A stretch of 64,000 nt of DNA from NCBI RefSeq assembly GCF_040783975.1, contig NZ_CP160631.1, positions 3,410,001-3,474,000 on the forward strand. The letters run 5' to 3'. This document shows positions 49,797-59,968 of the stretch, piece by piece (the first letter of the stretch is position 1; every line of letters begins with the position of its first letter). The position numbers were made by a program, and so were the translations under genes. This stretch comes from Pantoea sp. Ep11b (lineage in GTDB: Bacteria > Pseudomonadota > Gammaproteobacteria > Enterobacterales > Enterobacteriaceae). Under the pieces are notes generated by a model. It did not search any database, had not been told where the DNA came from, and was given only the letters and a program-made list of their open reading frames with translations.

Positions 49797-50278
49797 TGAT
49801 GACGCTGGGCTTATTTGTTTTCATGCTGAAAACGGTTCCCTATCAGGAGCTGCAGTATCAGCGCAGCTGGCGCTTTCCCTCAAACAGCCGCGTGGGCTTC
49901 AGGCCGTCGCTGCAGTTTTTAGGCCCGGACAACGACACGCTGACCCTTTCCGGCGTGCTGCTGCCAGAGATTACCGGCGGAAAGCTGTCGCTGTTCGCGC
50001 TGGAGCAGATTGCGGAGCTGGGCCGCGCCTGGCCGCTGATTGAAGGAAGCGGAACGATTTACGGCATGTTCGTGATCGAAAGCCTTAATCAGACTAAAGC
50101 AGAATTCTTCAGCAGCGGCGTGTGCCGCCGCATTGAATTCACGCTGACGCTGAAGCGCACCGATGAATCGCTGGGTGAGATGTTTGGCAGTCTCAGCGAT
50201 CAGCTGTCTGCGATGCAGGGCGCAGCAGCCAGCGCCGCCGGTAAGCTGGGCGCGGCTGCAGGAGGGTTATTCTCATGA
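49793..50278 (+). CDS. U: tail protein gpU
   Basis: The 161-residue protein, LGLFVFMLKTVPYQELQYQRSWRFPSNSRVG, matches P2 U. Three ATG codons follow one another (49793, 49796, 49799); I use the first because GAGGGGG is nine bases upstream. It overlaps T and D by four bases each. Confidence 0.92.
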   Translation: MMMTLGLFVFMLKTVPYQELQYQRSWRFPSNSRVGFRPSLQFLGPDNDTLTLSGVLLPEITGGKLSLFALEQIAELGRAWPLIEGSGTIYGMFVIESLNQTKAEFFSSGVCRRIEFTLTLKRTDESLGEMFGSLSDQLSAMQGAAASAAGKLGAAAGGLFS

Positions 50279-51378
50279 TGTTCAGCCCTTGGATTAACGG
50301 CCAGCAGAACTCCCCCGCATTCCGCCTGACAATGGACGGGGCAGACATCACGCAGAAGCTGGAAAAGCGTCTGCTGAGCCTGACGCTCACGGACAACCGG
50401 GGCTTTGAGGCGGACCAGCTGGACATCGAGCTGGACGACGCGGACGGCCAGCTGCAGCTGCCGCGCAGGGGCGTCATGCTCTCACTGTCGCTGGGCTGGC
50501 AGGGAGAGGCGCTTTTTCCGAAAGGCAGCTATACGGTAGACGAAATCGAGCACAGCGGCACGCCTGATCGGCTGACACTGCGGGCACGCAGCGCGGACTT
50601 CCGACAGACGCTTAACACGAAGCGGGAGAAGTCCTGGCACAAAACCACTGCGGGCGAAATTGTCCGGGACATCGCCGGGCGCCATAAGCTGAAGGCGGCA
50701 ATGGGGGAAGACATGGCGGCAACAGAAATTGACCACCTTGATCAGACCAACGAATCAGACGCCAGCTTTGTGATGCGCCTGGCTAAACAGTGTGGCGCGG
50801 TGGCCTGCGTCAAGGACGGTAATCTGCTGTTTATCCGGCAGGGCCAGGGTAAAACGGCAAGCGGTAAGGCGCTGCCGGTGATCACTCTTCAGCGCAGGGA
50901 CGGGGACAGCCACCGCTTCACCGTGGCGGACCGCGACGCTTATACCGGCGTTATCGCCAGCTGGCTGCACACACGCGAACCGACAAAGAAGCCGGTGGCG
51001 AAGGTGAAGCGCAGGAGACGTAAAGCCCCGGTTAAGAAGAAAAAGGAACCGGAAGCGAAGCAGGGGGATTACCTGATCGGCACAGATGAAAACGTGCTGG
51101 TTTTAAGCCGCACTTATGCGAACCGGGGCAATGCAGAAAGGGCAGCCAAAATGCAGTGGGAGCGCCTGCAGCGTGGTGTGGCAACCTTCTCGATCCAGCT
51201 GGCGAAAGGACGCGCTGAGCTTTACACGGAAATGCCGGTCAGAGTGAGCGGCTTCAAACAGCAGATAGATGAAGGGGAATGGATCATTACAACGCTGACG
51301 CACAGCCTGAGCGCGGACAGCGGATATATTACTAATATTGAACTCGAAGTAAAAATCGAGGACTCCACATTGCAATAG
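50275..51378 (+). CDS. D: tail protein gpD (baseplate hub)
   Basis: The 367-residue protein has the late-control gene D family sequence: FRLTMDGADITQKLEKRLLSLTLTDNRGFEADQLDIELDD and KGSYTVDEIEHSGTPD. A Lys/Arg-rich linker (KRRRRKAPVKKKKEPEAK) lies near residue 245. It forms part of the hub under the tape measure. It is the last structural gene. Confidence 0.94.
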   Translation: MMFSPWINGQQNSPAFRLTMDGADITQKLEKRLLSLTLTDNRGFEADQLDIELDDADGQLQLPRRGVMLSLSLGWQGEALFPKGSYTVDEIEHSGTPDRLTLRARSADFRQTLNTKREKSWHKTTAGEIVRDIAGRHKLKAAMGEDMAATEIDHLDQTNESDASFVMRLAKQCGAVACVKDGNLLFIRQGQGKTASGKALPVITLQRRDGDSHRFTVADRDAYTGVIASWLHTREPTKKPVAKVKRRRRKAPVKKKKEPEAKQGDYLIGTDENVLVLSRTYANRGNAERAAKMQWERLQRGVATFSIQLAKGRAELYTEMPVRVSGFKQQIDEGEWIITTLTHSLSADSGYITNIELEVKIEDSTLQ

Positions 51379-51448
51379 CAATATTAATTATCCTTTTGGA
51401 TAATATGAAGGTATGATCAAGCTAAATAATCAACAGGGCGAATCCTAA

Positions 51449-51679
51449 ATGATGAATTGTCCAAAGTGCTCTCATGCTGCACACACTCGTAGCAGTGTTG
51501 TGCTCTCTGAGAACACAAAAGAACGTTACAATCAGTGCCAGAACATAAACTGCGGATGTACTTTCAAATCACTGGAAACCGTAACAGATATAATTATGTG
51601 TCCAGGCAGAGTAAATCCAGTACCGCCCCACCCTGCCCGTGGAGGCCATAAAAAATCCCAAGGCCAACTCTGGCTCTAA
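51449..51679 (+). CDS. ogr: Ogr late transcription activator
   Basis: The 76-residue zinc-binding activator begins MMNCPKCSHAAHTRSS and has TKERYNQCQNINCGCTF. The Cys pairs CPKC and CQNINC bind zinc as in P2 Ogr and satellite P4 delta. It binds the TTGT-N12-ACAA dyads and contacts the RNA polymerase alpha subunit. Position after D and before attR is as in P2. Confidence 0.95.
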   Translation: MMNCPKCSHAAHTRSSVVLSENTKERYNQCQNINCGCTFKSLETVTDIIMCPGRVNPVPPHPARGGHKKSQGQLWL

Positions 51680-51699
51680 CCCGCTTCGGCGGGTTTTTT
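51680..51699 (+). terminator. terminator after ogr
   Basis: CCCGC-TTCG-GCGGG followed by six T ends the last rightward phage transcript before the rplS region. Confidence 0.9.
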
Positions 51700-51752
51700 A
51701 ATGCCTACGACTGACTACAAGAATAAACCTGCGTAGCCAATCCGTGGACAAG

Positions 51753-52184
<432 letters not shown>

Positions 52185-52217
52185 TCATATCCTGGGTAAA
52201 CTGATAGTCGGGGAAGA

Positions 52218-52982
52218 TTACTCTTCCGCATCATCGTTTTGTTGCTGCTGATGTTCACGCTTGAACTCATTCAGCAACCTTGCTTGCTCTTCAGTCAGAG
52301 CCAGGTTTTCCAGAAGTTCAGGTCTTCTCAGCCAGGTACGGCCTAGCGACTGCTTCAGACGCCAGCGGCGAATATCGGCATGGTTGCCTGACAGTAATAC
52401 TGCCGGAACCTCCATGCCCTCTAACACTTCAGGTCGGGTATAGTGCGGACAATCCAGCAAACCGTCCGAGAACGAATCCTCATCGGCTGACGCCTGTTTG
52501 CCAAGTACGCCGGGAATAAACCGGGCGACTGAGTCAATCATCGCCATTGCCGGCAGTTCCCCGCCGCTGAGAACGTAATCACCGATTGACCACTCTTCGT
52601 CAATTTCGGTCTGGATTACGCGCTCATCAATACCTTCATAACGGCCGCAGACAAGAATTAACTTGTTGCATGCCGCCAGTTCACAAACGCCCTGTTGGTC
52701 CAGTTTGCGACCCTGAGGTGAAAGATAAATCACCCTGGCACCTTCACCTGCCGCTGCTTTCGCTGCGGAGATGGCATCCCGTAAGGGTTGTACCATCATC
52801 AGCATCCCCGGTCCGCCACCGTAAGGACGGTCGTCCACGGTACGGTGCCGGTCGTGCGTGAAGTCACGCGGACTCCAGCTCTGAATGCTGAGCAGACCGT
52901 TTTTTACAGCCCGGCCAGTTACCCCGTAATCGGTAATAGCGCGAAACATTTCTGGAAACAGGCTAATAACACCAATCCACAT
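52218..52982 (-). CDS. trmD: tRNA (guanine37-N1)-methyltransferase
   Basis: TrmD makes m1G37 in tRNAs reading CUN, CCN and CGG, preventing frameshifts. The 254-residue SPOUT enzyme has the trefoil-knot segments [26 protein letters not shown] and [16 protein letters not shown] start at the ATG at 52982 ([13 protein letters not shown]), the normal N terminus. The frame open to 53036 runs back toward rimM and lacks homology. A poor ribosome-binding site agrees with low trmD yield in E. coli. Confidence 0.96.
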   Translation of the reverse strand: MWIGVISLFPEMFRAITDYGVTGRAVKNGLLSIQSWSPRDFTHDRHRTVDDRPYGGGPGMLMMVQPLRDAISAAKAAAGEGARVIYLSPQGRKLDQQGVCELAACNKLILVCGRYEGIDERVIQTEIDEEWSIGDYVLSGGELPAMAMIDSVARFIPGVLGKQASADEDSFSDGLLDCPHYTRPEVLEGMEVPAVLLSGNHADIRRWRLKQSLGRTWLRRPELLENLALTEEQARLLNEFKREHQQQQNDDAEE

Positions 52983-53017
52983 TGTATTCGCCGTTACGTT
53001 ACCGTTCGATTCGGAGA

Positions 53018-53566
53018 TCAAAAACCAGGATCCCAATCTACCTCAATGACGCCAGTAGAGAGATCGACTTTCCTGATAACCTGTTCATCAAGAAACGGAA
53101 TTAACCGCTCCTGAACACCGAATGCATCTTTCAGGTTTGCCTTAACGACGAGAACGTCGTTCGAGCCGGTTTCCATCATATCGATGACTTTACCCATCTC
53201 GTAGCCTTCGAGGTTAACCACCTGGCAGCCCATAAGGTCTTTCCAGTAGTAATCGCCCTCTTCCAGCGATGGCAACTGCGTCGAGTCAACCTGAATTTCG
53301 CAATTGGTTAACTGAGCCGCCGCATCCCGATCGTCAATGCCTTTGACTTTGATGATCAGGTCCTGATTGTGGTGCTTCCAACTTTCCAGTTCGACCTGCT
53401 GCCATTTACCGGCGCGCTGGATGAACCAGGGTTGGTAGTCGAAGATGCTTTCAGCGTCTTCAGTGGAGGAAAACACTTTGAGCCAGCCGCGAATACCGTA
53501 GGCGGCTCCCATCTTACCCAATACGATTGGGTTAACAGGAGGCTGTGCGGCAAGTTGTCTGCTCAT
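53018..53566 (-). CDS. rimM: 16S rRNA maturation factor RimM
   Basis: RimM assists assembly of the 30S head and binds S19. The 182-residue protein has the N-terminal beta-barrel ([19 protein letters not shown]) and C-terminal PRC domain ([26 protein letters not shown]). I choose ATG 53566 (MSRQLAAQ) over a GTG three codons earlier, by comparison with E. coli. Confidence 0.96.
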   Translation of the reverse strand: MSRQLAAQPPVNPIVLGKMGAAYGIRGWLKVFSSTEDAESIFDYQPWFIQRAGKWQQVELESWKHHNQDLIIKVKGIDDRDAAAQLTNCEIQVDSTQLPSLEEGDYYWKDLMGCQVVNLEGYEMGKVIDMMETGSNDVLVVKANLKDAFGVQERLIPFLDEQVIRKVDLSTGVIEVDWDPGF

Positions 53567-53584
53567 GCTCACCACCGTGACAGA

Positions 53585-53833
53585 TTAAGCTGCTTTCTTT
53601 GCTTCTTTGACCAGCGCGTTAACGCGATCAGAAAGCGTTGCGCCCTGGCCAACCCAGTGCTCGATACGATCCATATCAAGACGCAGTGCTTCAGCCTGAC
53701 CAGATGCGATCGGGTTGAAGAAACCAACGCGCTCGATGAAACGACCGTTGCGTGCATTGCGGCTGTCAGTGACGACGACCTGATAGAACGGACGCTTTTT
53801 AGCGCCGTGACGTGCCAAACGAATTGTTACCAT
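53585..53833 (-). CDS. rpsP: 30S ribosomal protein S16
   Basis: The 82-residue S16, [37 protein letters not shown], is the first gene of the trmD operon, 18 bases before rimM. AGGATG precedes the ATG. Confidence 0.98.
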   Translation of the reverse strand: MVTIRLARHGAKKRPFYQVVVTDSRNARNGRFIERVGFFNPIASGQAEALRLDMDRIEHWVGQGATLSDRVNALVKEAKKAA

Positions 53834-53847
53834 AACATCCTCTTCAG

Positions 53848-53890
53848 TTAATAAAACACCCGGCCCCCATCGAGGAACGGGGTCCGGGTG
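53848..53890 (-). terminator. leader hairpin/attenuator between ffh and rpsP
   Basis: On the minus strand CACCCGGACCCC pairs with GGGGGCCGGGTG across a ten-base loop, followed by TTTTATTAA. It lies downstream of the promoter at 53910 and before rpsP, so it can end ffh transcripts and attenuate the ribosomal protein operon. Confidence 0.75.
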
Positions 53891-53909
53891 CTATATAAAA
53901 AGCCCGAAA

Positions 53910-53937
53910 ATTTTACTCATTTTGGCGCAAAAAGCAA
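53910..53937 (-). promoter_or_regulatory. rpsP operon promoter
   Basis: On the minus strand TTGCTT (53932-53937) and TAAAAT (53910-53915) are 16 bases apart, between the ffh stop and rpsP. Confidence 0.7.
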
Positions 53938-53974
53938 CCTAAACCGCGTCCTTCCAGGCTTTTTTGTGGAACAC

Positions 53975-55336
53975 TTAGCGACCAGGGAAACCTGGCGGCA
54001 TCATACCTTTCATGCCGCGCATCATTTTCGCCATGCCGCCCTTCTTCATTTTCTTCATCATGCGCTGCATGTCGTCGAACTGCTTCAATAAGCGGTTAAC
54101 GTCCTGCACCTGCATGCCCGAGCCGTTCGCGATGCGACGCTTGCGCGAGCCTTTAATGATTTCCGGCTTCTCGCGCTCTTTGCGGGTCATCGAGTTGATG
54201 ATCGCCTCCATGCGCACCAGCACCTTGTCATCCATCTGTGACTTCACATTGTCAGGCAGCTGCCCCATACCGGGCAGTTTCCCCATCAGGCTGGCCATGC
54301 CGCCCATGTTGCGCATCTGCTTCAGCTGCTCAAGGAAGTCATTAAGATCAAACCCGTCACCGGTCTTGAGCTTCTTCGCCAGCTTCTCAGCCTGATCGCG
54401 GTCAACCTTGCTTTCGATATCTTCGATCAGAGAGAGAACGTCGCCCATGCCGAGGATGCGTGACGCGATACGGTCCGGATAGAACGGCTCAAGCGCATCG
54501 GTCTTCTCACCGACACCCATAAATTTAATCGGCTTGCCGGTGATGTGACGAATCGACAGCGCCGCACCGCCGCGGGCATCACCGTCGACTTTGGTCAGGA
54601 TAACCCCGGTCAGCGGCAGCGCTTCGTTAAAGGCTTTTGCGGTGTTTGCCGCATCCTGACCGGTCATGGCATCGACCACAAACAGGGTTTCTACCGGCTT
54701 AACCGCGGCATGCACCTGCTTGATCTCTTCCATCATCGCTTCGTCGACGTGCAGACGACCGGCGGTATCCACCAGCAGAACGTCGTAGAACTTCAGACGC
54801 GCTTCGCGCAGCGCATTGTTAACGATGTCGACCGGCTTCTGGCTGAGATCGGAGGGGCAGAAATCCACGCCGACCTGCTGAGCCAGGGTTTCCAGCTGTT
54901 TGATCGCCGCCGGGCGATAGACGTCGGCAGAGACCACCAGCACTTTCTTTTTATGCTTTTCGCGCAGGAATTTACCCAGCTTACCGACGCTGGTGGTTTT
55001 ACCGGCACCCTGAAGGCCCGCCATCAGCACGACCGCAGGCGGCTGAGCGGCCAGGTCCAGCGCATTGTTTTCCGCACCCATCGCCGCAACCAGCTCGTTA
55101 CGAACGATTTTGATAAACTCCTGACCCGGCGTCAGGCTTTTGTTCACATCATGGCCGACCGCGCTCTCTTTCACACGGTTGATGAAGTCACGCACCACCG
55201 GCAGCGCAACGTCGGCTTCAAGCAGCGCCATGCGCACTTCACGCAGGGTCTCTTTAATGTTCTCTTCAGTCAGCCTTCCGCGGCCACTGATGTTTCGCAG
55301 GGTTTGCGACAAACGATCGGTTAAATTATCAAACAT
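53975..55336 (-). CDS. ffh: signal recognition particle protein Ffh
   Basis: Ffh binds 4.5S RNA and signal sequences and delivers ribosomes to FtsY. The 453-residue protein has the N domain, the G domain with GLQGAGKTTS (about 106), DTAGR (about 190) and TKVDGDARGG, and a Met-rich M domain with QFDDMQRMMKKMKKGGMAKMMRGMKG near the end. Length equals that of E. coli. Confidence 0.98.
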   Translation of the reverse strand: MFDNLTDRLSQTLRNISGRGRLTEENIKETLREVRMALLEADVALPVVRDFINRVKESAVGHDVNKSLTPGQEFIKIVRNELVAAMGAENNALDLAAQPPAVVLMAGLQGAGKTTSVGKLGKFLREKHKKKVLVVSADVYRPAAIKQLETLAQQVGVDFCPSDLSQKPVDIVNNALREARLKFYDVLLVDTAGRLHVDEAMMEEIKQVHAAVKPVETLFVVDAMTGQDAANTAKAFNEALPLTGVILTKVDGDARGGAALSIRHITGKPIKFMGVGEKTDALEPFYPDRIASRILGMGDVLSLIEDIESKVDRDQAEKLAKKLKTGDGFDLNDFLEQLKQMRNMGGMASLMGKLPGMGQLPDNVKSQMDDKVLVRMEAIINSMTRKEREKPEIIKGSRKRRIANGSGMQVQDVNRLLKQFDDMQRMMKKMKKGGMAKMMRGMKGMMPPGFPGR

Positions 55337-55500
55337 GGTCTCTCACTTAAAAAGATCGCGAGGCGCCTGATCGGCAGAATGCGGCGGATTATAACACGAA
55401 GCCCCGGCGATCTCTGCAATTGCCCCTCAGATCGTTTGGAGCCTGCTCCGGCTGGCGCTATACTGCCTTTTTCCTTATCTGACTGAACCTGAAAGGATCT

Positions 55501-56301
55501 ATGTTCGTTTTCGCGATAGTGGCGCTGTTCGCCTACTCCTTAAGCCTTGCCCTGATCATTCCCAGCCTGCTGAAGCGTCATGGCGGCTGGCGGCGAATGG
55601 CGATGATCTCTGCCTGTGTGGCGCTGATCACCCATGCGGTTGCCCTGCAGCAACGCATCTTCGCCATTGATAGCGGACAGAACTTAAGCCTGCTCAATAT
55701 TGGCTCGCTGGTCAGCCTGCTGATCTGCGCCATCATGACCATCGTGGCGTCACGCAATCGTGGCTGGCTGCTGCTGCCGATCGTCTACAGCTTCGCGCTG
55801 ATTAACCTCGCCTTCGCCACCTTTGTTCCCAATGCGTTCATCACGCATCTGGAAACCACGCCGGGCATGATGATCCACATTGGCCTGTCGCTGTTCGCCT
55901 ATGCGACGCTGATTATCGCCGCGCTCTATGCGCTGCAGCTGGCATGGATCGACTACCAGCTGAAAAACAAGCGCCTGGCTTTTACGCAGGATATGCCGCC
56001 GCTGCTGACCATCGAACGTAAGATGTTTCACATCACCCAGGTGGGCGTCGTGCTGCTGACGCTGGTGCTCTGCACCGGGCTGTTCTATATGCAGGATCTC
56101 TTCAGCGCTGAAAACGTCGATAAAGCCGTTCTCTCAATCATCGCGTGGTTTGTTTATATCGTTTTGCTCTGGGGGCACTATCATGAAGGGTGGCGTGGTC
56201 GCCGCGTCGTCTGGTTTAACTGCAGCGGTGCGGTGCTGTTAACCATGGCCTACTTCGGCAGTCGCATCCTCCAGCATCTGCTTGTCCCTGTCTCTCGTTA
56301 A
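55501..56301 (+). CDS. ypjD: inner-membrane protein YpjD (CcsA/cytochrome c assembly-like)
   Basis: The 266-residue protein has eight hydrophobic segments and the CcsA-like pattern with His in MMIHIGLSLFAYATLIIAALYALQL and LLWGHYHEGWRG, residues resembling heme-binding histidines of cytochrome c assembly proteins. Its function in enterobacteria is not established. It is divergent from ffh and 15 bases before yfjD. Confidence 0.92.
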   Translation: MFVFAIVALFAYSLSLALIIPSLLKRHGGWRRMAMISACVALITHAVALQQRIFAIDSGQNLSLLNIGSLVSLLICAIMTIVASRNRGWLLLPIVYSFALINLAFATFVPNAFITHLETTPGMMIHIGLSLFAYATLIIAALYALQLAWIDYQLKNKRLAFTQDMPPLLTIERKMFHITQVGVVLLTLVLCTGLFYMQDLFSAENVDKAVLSIIAWFVYIVLLWGHYHEGWRGRRVVWFNCSGAVLLTMAYFGSRILQHLLVPVSR

Positions 56302-56316
56302 AAAGGAAGTTCTGCG

Positions 56317-57603
56317 TTGGAACATGTTTCAACCACCACGCTGATTATCATTCTCTGCGTCATGGTACTGGTTTCTGCCTGGTTTGCCGGGTCGGAAACC
56401 GGGATGATGACCCTTAATCGCTATAAGCTGCGCCATCAGGTCAAGAACGGCAGCCGTGCCGCACGCCGGGTTGAAAAACTCCTGCGTCGTCCTGATCGTC
56501 TGCTCAGCCTGGTCCTGATTGGCAATAACCTCGTTAATATTTTAGCTTCCGCACTGGCCACCATTGTCGGCATGCGCCTGCACGGCGACGAAGGGGTCGC
56601 GATCGCCACCGGTATCCTGACCTTTGTGGTGCTGGTCTTCGCTGAGGTGCTGCCGAAAACCGTGGCCGCCCTCTACCCTGAACGGGTCGCCTTTCCCAGC
56701 AGCCTGCTGCTGGTGCCGATGCAATACATCATGCTGCCGCTGGTCTGGCTGCTCAACTCGATTACCCGTCTGCTGATGAGAATGGTGGGTATCCGCACCG
56801 AGGGAGCCATCAGCTCGGCGCTGAGCAAGGAGGAGCTGCGCACCATCGTCTATGAGTCGCGGAGTCTGATGTCACGCCGTAACCAGGATATGCTGCTGTC
56901 GGTGCTCGACCTGGAGAAGGTCAGCGTGGATGACATCATGGTGCCGCGTAACGAGATTGTGGGCATCAACATTAACGATGACTGGAAATCCGTGGTGCGT
57001 CAGCTGAGCCACTCCCCGCATGGCCGCATTGTGCTGTTTCGCGACTCGCTGGATGACTGCGTCGGTATGCTGCGGGTGCGCGAAGCCTGGCGCATGATGA
57101 CCGAGAAAAAAGAGTTCACCAAAGAGACCCTGCTGCGCGCCGCCGATGAGACCTACTACATCCCGGAAGGCACGCCGCTCAACACCCAGCTGGTGAAGTT
57201 TCAGCGCAACAAAAAGAAAGCGGGCCTGGTGGTGGATGAGTATGGCGACATCAAGGGACTGGTGACCATCGAAGACATTCTGGAAGAGATCGTGGGTGAC
57301 TTCACCACCTCAATGTCACCGTCGCTGGCCGAAGAAGTGATGCCGCAGAATGATGGCTCGGTCCTGATTGAAGGCAGCGCAAACGTGCGCGAAATTAATA
57401 AAGCCTTTAACTGGCATCTGCCGGAGCAGGAGGCGCGCACCATCAACGGCATGCTGCTGGAAGCGCTGGAGGAGATCCCGGCTATCGCCACCCGGGTGCA
57501 GATCGGCCACTACAACGTCGATATTCTCGACGTGCAGGACAATATGATTAAGCAGGTGCGCATCACGCCGAAGACACCGCTGAAGAAATCGGTCGGTTCC
57601 TGA
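56317..57603 (+). CDS. yfjD: CNNM/CorC-family membrane protein YfjD
   Basis: The 428-residue protein has an N-terminal DUF21 transmembrane domain (about 1-180, with SGSETGMMTLNRYKLRH-like AGSETGMMTLNRY), a CBS pair (about 200-330, IMVPRNEI, GLVTIEDILEEIVGDF) and a CorC_HlyC C-terminal domain. It resembles CorB/CNNM Mg2+ transporters. The start is TTG at 56317, with AAGGA nine bases upstream; the N terminus then matches E. coli YfjD. Confidence 0.93.
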   Translation: MEHVSTTTLIIILCVMVLVSAWFAGSETGMMTLNRYKLRHQVKNGSRAARRVEKLLRRPDRLLSLVLIGNNLVNILASALATIVGMRLHGDEGVAIATGILTFVVLVFAEVLPKTVAALYPERVAFPSSLLLVPMQYIMLPLVWLLNSITRLLMRMVGIRTEGAISSALSKEELRTIVYESRSLMSRRNQDMLLSVLDLEKVSVDDIMVPRNEIVGININDDWKSVVRQLSHSPHGRIVLFRDSLDDCVGMLRVREAWRMMTEKKEFTKETLLRAADETYYIPEGTPLNTQLVKFQRNKKKAGLVVDEYGDIKGLVTIEDILEEIVGDFTTSMSPSLAEEVMPQNDGSVLIEGSANVREINKAFNWHLPEQEARTINGMLLEALEEIPAIATRVQIGHYNVDILDVQDNMIKQVRITPKTPLKKSVGS

Positions 57604-57613
57604 AGCCAAAAAA

Positions 57614-57646
57614 AACGCCGCAATCGTCATGATGCGGCGTTTTTTA
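57614..57646. terminator. bidirectional terminator between yfjD and luxS
   Basis: AACGCCGCA (57614-57622) pairs with TGCGGCGTT (57633-57641), flanked by A and T runs, between two converging genes. Confidence 0.88.
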
Positions 57647-57661
57647 TTGCGGAATCGCGAA

Positions 57662-58177
57662 CTAGATCTGCAGAGCTTTCAGCTTTTCGGCTGGCAGTTT
57701 CAGATCCTCGTTGCGGTTGACGCCAATCTCATGCGCCAGCACATTGCGGGCGATCTGCTGCGCTTCATCCAGTGAGTGCAGCTTGTAGCTGCCACACTGG
57801 TATTCATTCAGTTCCGGGATCTGGTTCTGATCTTTTACTTTCAGAACGTCTTCCATCGCCCCTTTCCACGCTTTTGCGACGCGCTGCTCGTCCGGTGTAC
57901 CAATCAGGCTCATGTAGAAGCCGGTGCGGCAGCCCATTGGCGAGATATCAACAATCTCCACACCGTCACCGTTCAGGTGATCACGCATGAAGCCGGCAAA
58001 CAGATGCTCCAGCGTATGGATGCCACGCTCGGTGAGGATATCAATGTTCGGGCGGCAAAAACGCAGGTCAAAAACGGTAATCGTATCGCCATGCGGAGTC
58101 TTCATGGTTTTGGCAACGCGAACGGCCGGTGCGCCCATGATAGTGTGATCAACGGTAAAACTGTCCAGTAGTGGCAT
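57662..58177 (-). CDS. luxS: S-ribosylhomocysteine lyase LuxS
   Basis: LuxS cleaves S-ribosylhomocysteine to homocysteine and DPD, the AI-2 precursor. The 171-residue protein carries the metal-binding [14 protein letters not shown] (His54, His58) and the Cys in MGCRTGFYM (Cys84) with the later Cys128 in [15 protein letters not shown] lies before the ATG. Its 5' leader overlaps micA on the other strand. Confidence 0.98.
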   Translation of the reverse strand: MPLLDSFTVDHTIMGAPAVRVAKTMKTPHGDTITVFDLRFCRPNIDILTERGIHTLEHLFAGFMRDHLNGDGVEIVDISPMGCRTGFYMSLIGTPDEQRVAKAWKGAMEDVLKVKDQNQIPELNEYQCGSYKLHSLDEAQQIARNVLAHEIGVNRNEDLKLPAEKLKALQI

Positions 58178-58215
58178 ACGTCACCTCCTGTTCTGAGAAT
58201 TTTTTTTAAAACGAT

Positions 58216-58243
58216 GAAACTTTTCTGTTCGCCCAACGTCTGA
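58216..58243 (+). promoter_or_regulatory. sigma-E promoter of micA
   Basis: GAAACTTTT (58216-58224) and TCTGA (58239-58243) fit the RpoE consensus with the usual spacing. The MicA 5' end at 58250 is seven bases on. Confidence 0.8.
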
Positions 58244-58249
58244 ATATAT

Positions 58250-58325
58250 GAAAGACGCGCATTTGTTATCATCATCATCCCTGACAACAGAGATGTTAAT
58301 TTGGCCACATTGATGTGGCCTTTTT
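58250..58325 (+). ncRNA. micA: MicA small RNA
   Basis: The sequence starts GAAAGACGCGCATTTGTTAT, identical to the 5' seed of E. coli MicA, and ends in a GGCCACA-TTGA-TGTGGCC terminator with a T run (58303-58325). MicA is an Hfq-dependent envelope-stress RNA that represses ompA and other porin mRNAs. It lies between luxS and gshA as in E. coli, antisense to the luxS leader. Confidence 0.93.
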
Positions 58326-58330
58326 CTTTT

Positions 58331-59896
58331 CTACCCTTCCCGGCTCGCCAGATACGCTTCAAAATCCAGCTTATCGCTCGCTTCCAGCTGCTGCTGTGCC
58401 GCGACTGATTCCTGCGCCTGACGCGTGAAATCGTCTTCCGTCAGGACTTCCAGCGGCTCTTCACAGAGCAGATGCGCATACTGTTCTGCCAGTGCTACGC
58501 CGGTGCCGGTAACACCGTTGTCCTTCATCGCCTGAAGGATACGCGCCGAGTAGGTTAGCTCAGGATCGTCAAACGATGCTACCAGTTGATCGCAGACCTG
58601 CTGATATTCCGTGCTGTCCTGATTGTGACTGTCTAAGACTTCAGCAACGCGGCGCAGATCGGCAAACAGGGTTTTACCCACTTCGACCAGCGAATGTTCC
58701 GCTTCGCCACAGCCCACCGCAATTTTCTGCCCCGGTTTACGCCCTTCCAGCACGACCCGGTTCCAGTTTTTACGGGTACACTGCAGCTCATCCGCGCTCA
58801 TTTCCGGCGCGTCGGCCAGCGTACACCAGATCAGGAACAGGTCGAGGAAGCGAACCTGATTCTCATCGACTCCAATGGCAGAGAACGGGTTGATATCCAG
58901 CGAACGCACTTCGATATACTCAATCCCGCCACGCAGTAGCGCATCAGACGGCGCTTCACCCGAGCGCGTCACGCGCTTCGGCCGGATCGGCGCATAGAGT
59001 TCGTTTTCAATCTGCAGCACGTTGGTATTCAGCTGCAGCCAGTTGCCGTCTGCATCTTTTGTTCCCATCGCCGCATACTCTTCGGAGGGCGTCCTGATCG
59101 CTTTCTTCAGCGCCGTGACATAGCCTTCCAGTGAGTTAAAGGTGATACCGAGCGCGCTTTGCGACTTATTGGTATAGCCCAGATCGCTCAGACGCAGCGA
59201 GGTGGCGTAGGGCAGCCACATCGTGTCTTTGTCATTGGTTTCAAACGGCAGCGCGCTCTCACGGCCCTGCAGGAAGCTGGAGCTGATGGCCGGTGATGCG
59301 CCAAACAGATAGGGGATCACCCAGCCGAAGCGATAATAGTTACGGATCAGGCGCAGATAGCCCGCGGAGATCGTCTCTTTTCCGCTTTCCTGATCTTTCA
59401 CGTCAGCCCACTCCTGCCAGAACGAGAGCGGCAGCGAGAAGTTATAGTGAATGCCGGAGATGGTCTGCATCAGCGCGCCGTAGCGGTTTTTCAGCCCTTC
59501 GCGGTAGAGCGTTTTCATCTGCCCGATATTGGAGGTGCCATACTGCGCCAGCTCGATATTATCGGCATCGTCGATCACACAGGGCATACTGAACGGCCAC
59601 ATGCGCTCATCGCCCAGTTCGCGGGCAACGTGACGATGGATATCACGCAGAAATGCCAGCATATGATCAATGCTGTGGTCGACGGGCGTGATAAATTCCA
59701 GCAACGTTTCGGCGAAATCGGTGGTGATCCAGTCATGTTTCAGCGCCGACCCCAGAGAGTCCGGGTGGCCGCTTTTTGCCAGTTCGCCATTTGCCTGCAC
59801 ACGCAGCGTTTCACGCTCGATGCCACGGCCAATACCTTTAAGGGCATTGGGATGCGCCTCCAGCCAGGAGAGCGCTTTAGATACGTCCGGGATCAC
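58331..59896 (-). CDS. gshA: glutamate--cysteine ligase GshA
   Basis: GshA makes gamma-glutamylcysteine, the first step to glutathione. The 521-residue protein matches the proteobacterial class: [49 protein letters not shown] and [15 protein letters not shown]. The start is GTG at 59896, preceded by a run of seven G that acts as ribosome-binding site. E. coli gshA also uses a non-ATG start. Confidence 0.96.
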   Translation of the reverse strand: MIPDVSKALSWLEAHPNALKGIGRGIERETLRVQANGELAKSGHPDSLGSALKHDWITTDFAETLLEFITPVDHSIDHMLAFLRDIHRHVARELGDERMWPFSMPCVIDDADNIELAQYGTSNIGQMKTLYREGLKNRYGALMQTISGIHYNFSLPLSFWQEWADVKDQESGKETISAGYLRLIRNYYRFGWVIPYLFGASPAISSSFLQGRESALPFETNDKDTMWLPYATSLRLSDLGYTNKSQSALGITFNSLEGYVTALKKAIRTPSEEYAAMGTKDADGNWLQLNTNVLQIENELYAPIRPKRVTRSGEAPSDALLRGGIEYIEVRSLDINPFSAIGVDENQVRFLDLFLIWCTLADAPEMSADELQCTRKNWNRVVLEGRKPGQKIAVGCGEAEHSLVEVGKTLFADLRRVAEVLDSHNQDSTEYQQVCDQLVASFDDPELTYSARILQAMKDNGVTGTGVALAEQYAHLLCEEPLEVLTEDDFTRQAQESVAAQQQLEASDKLDFEAYLASREG

Positions 59897-59968
59897 ATTC
59901 CCCCCCGCTGTGATAATAATTTATTTTTGTTCAGCATAATGTTAACCGTAGCCTCGAATCTGTGCGAA

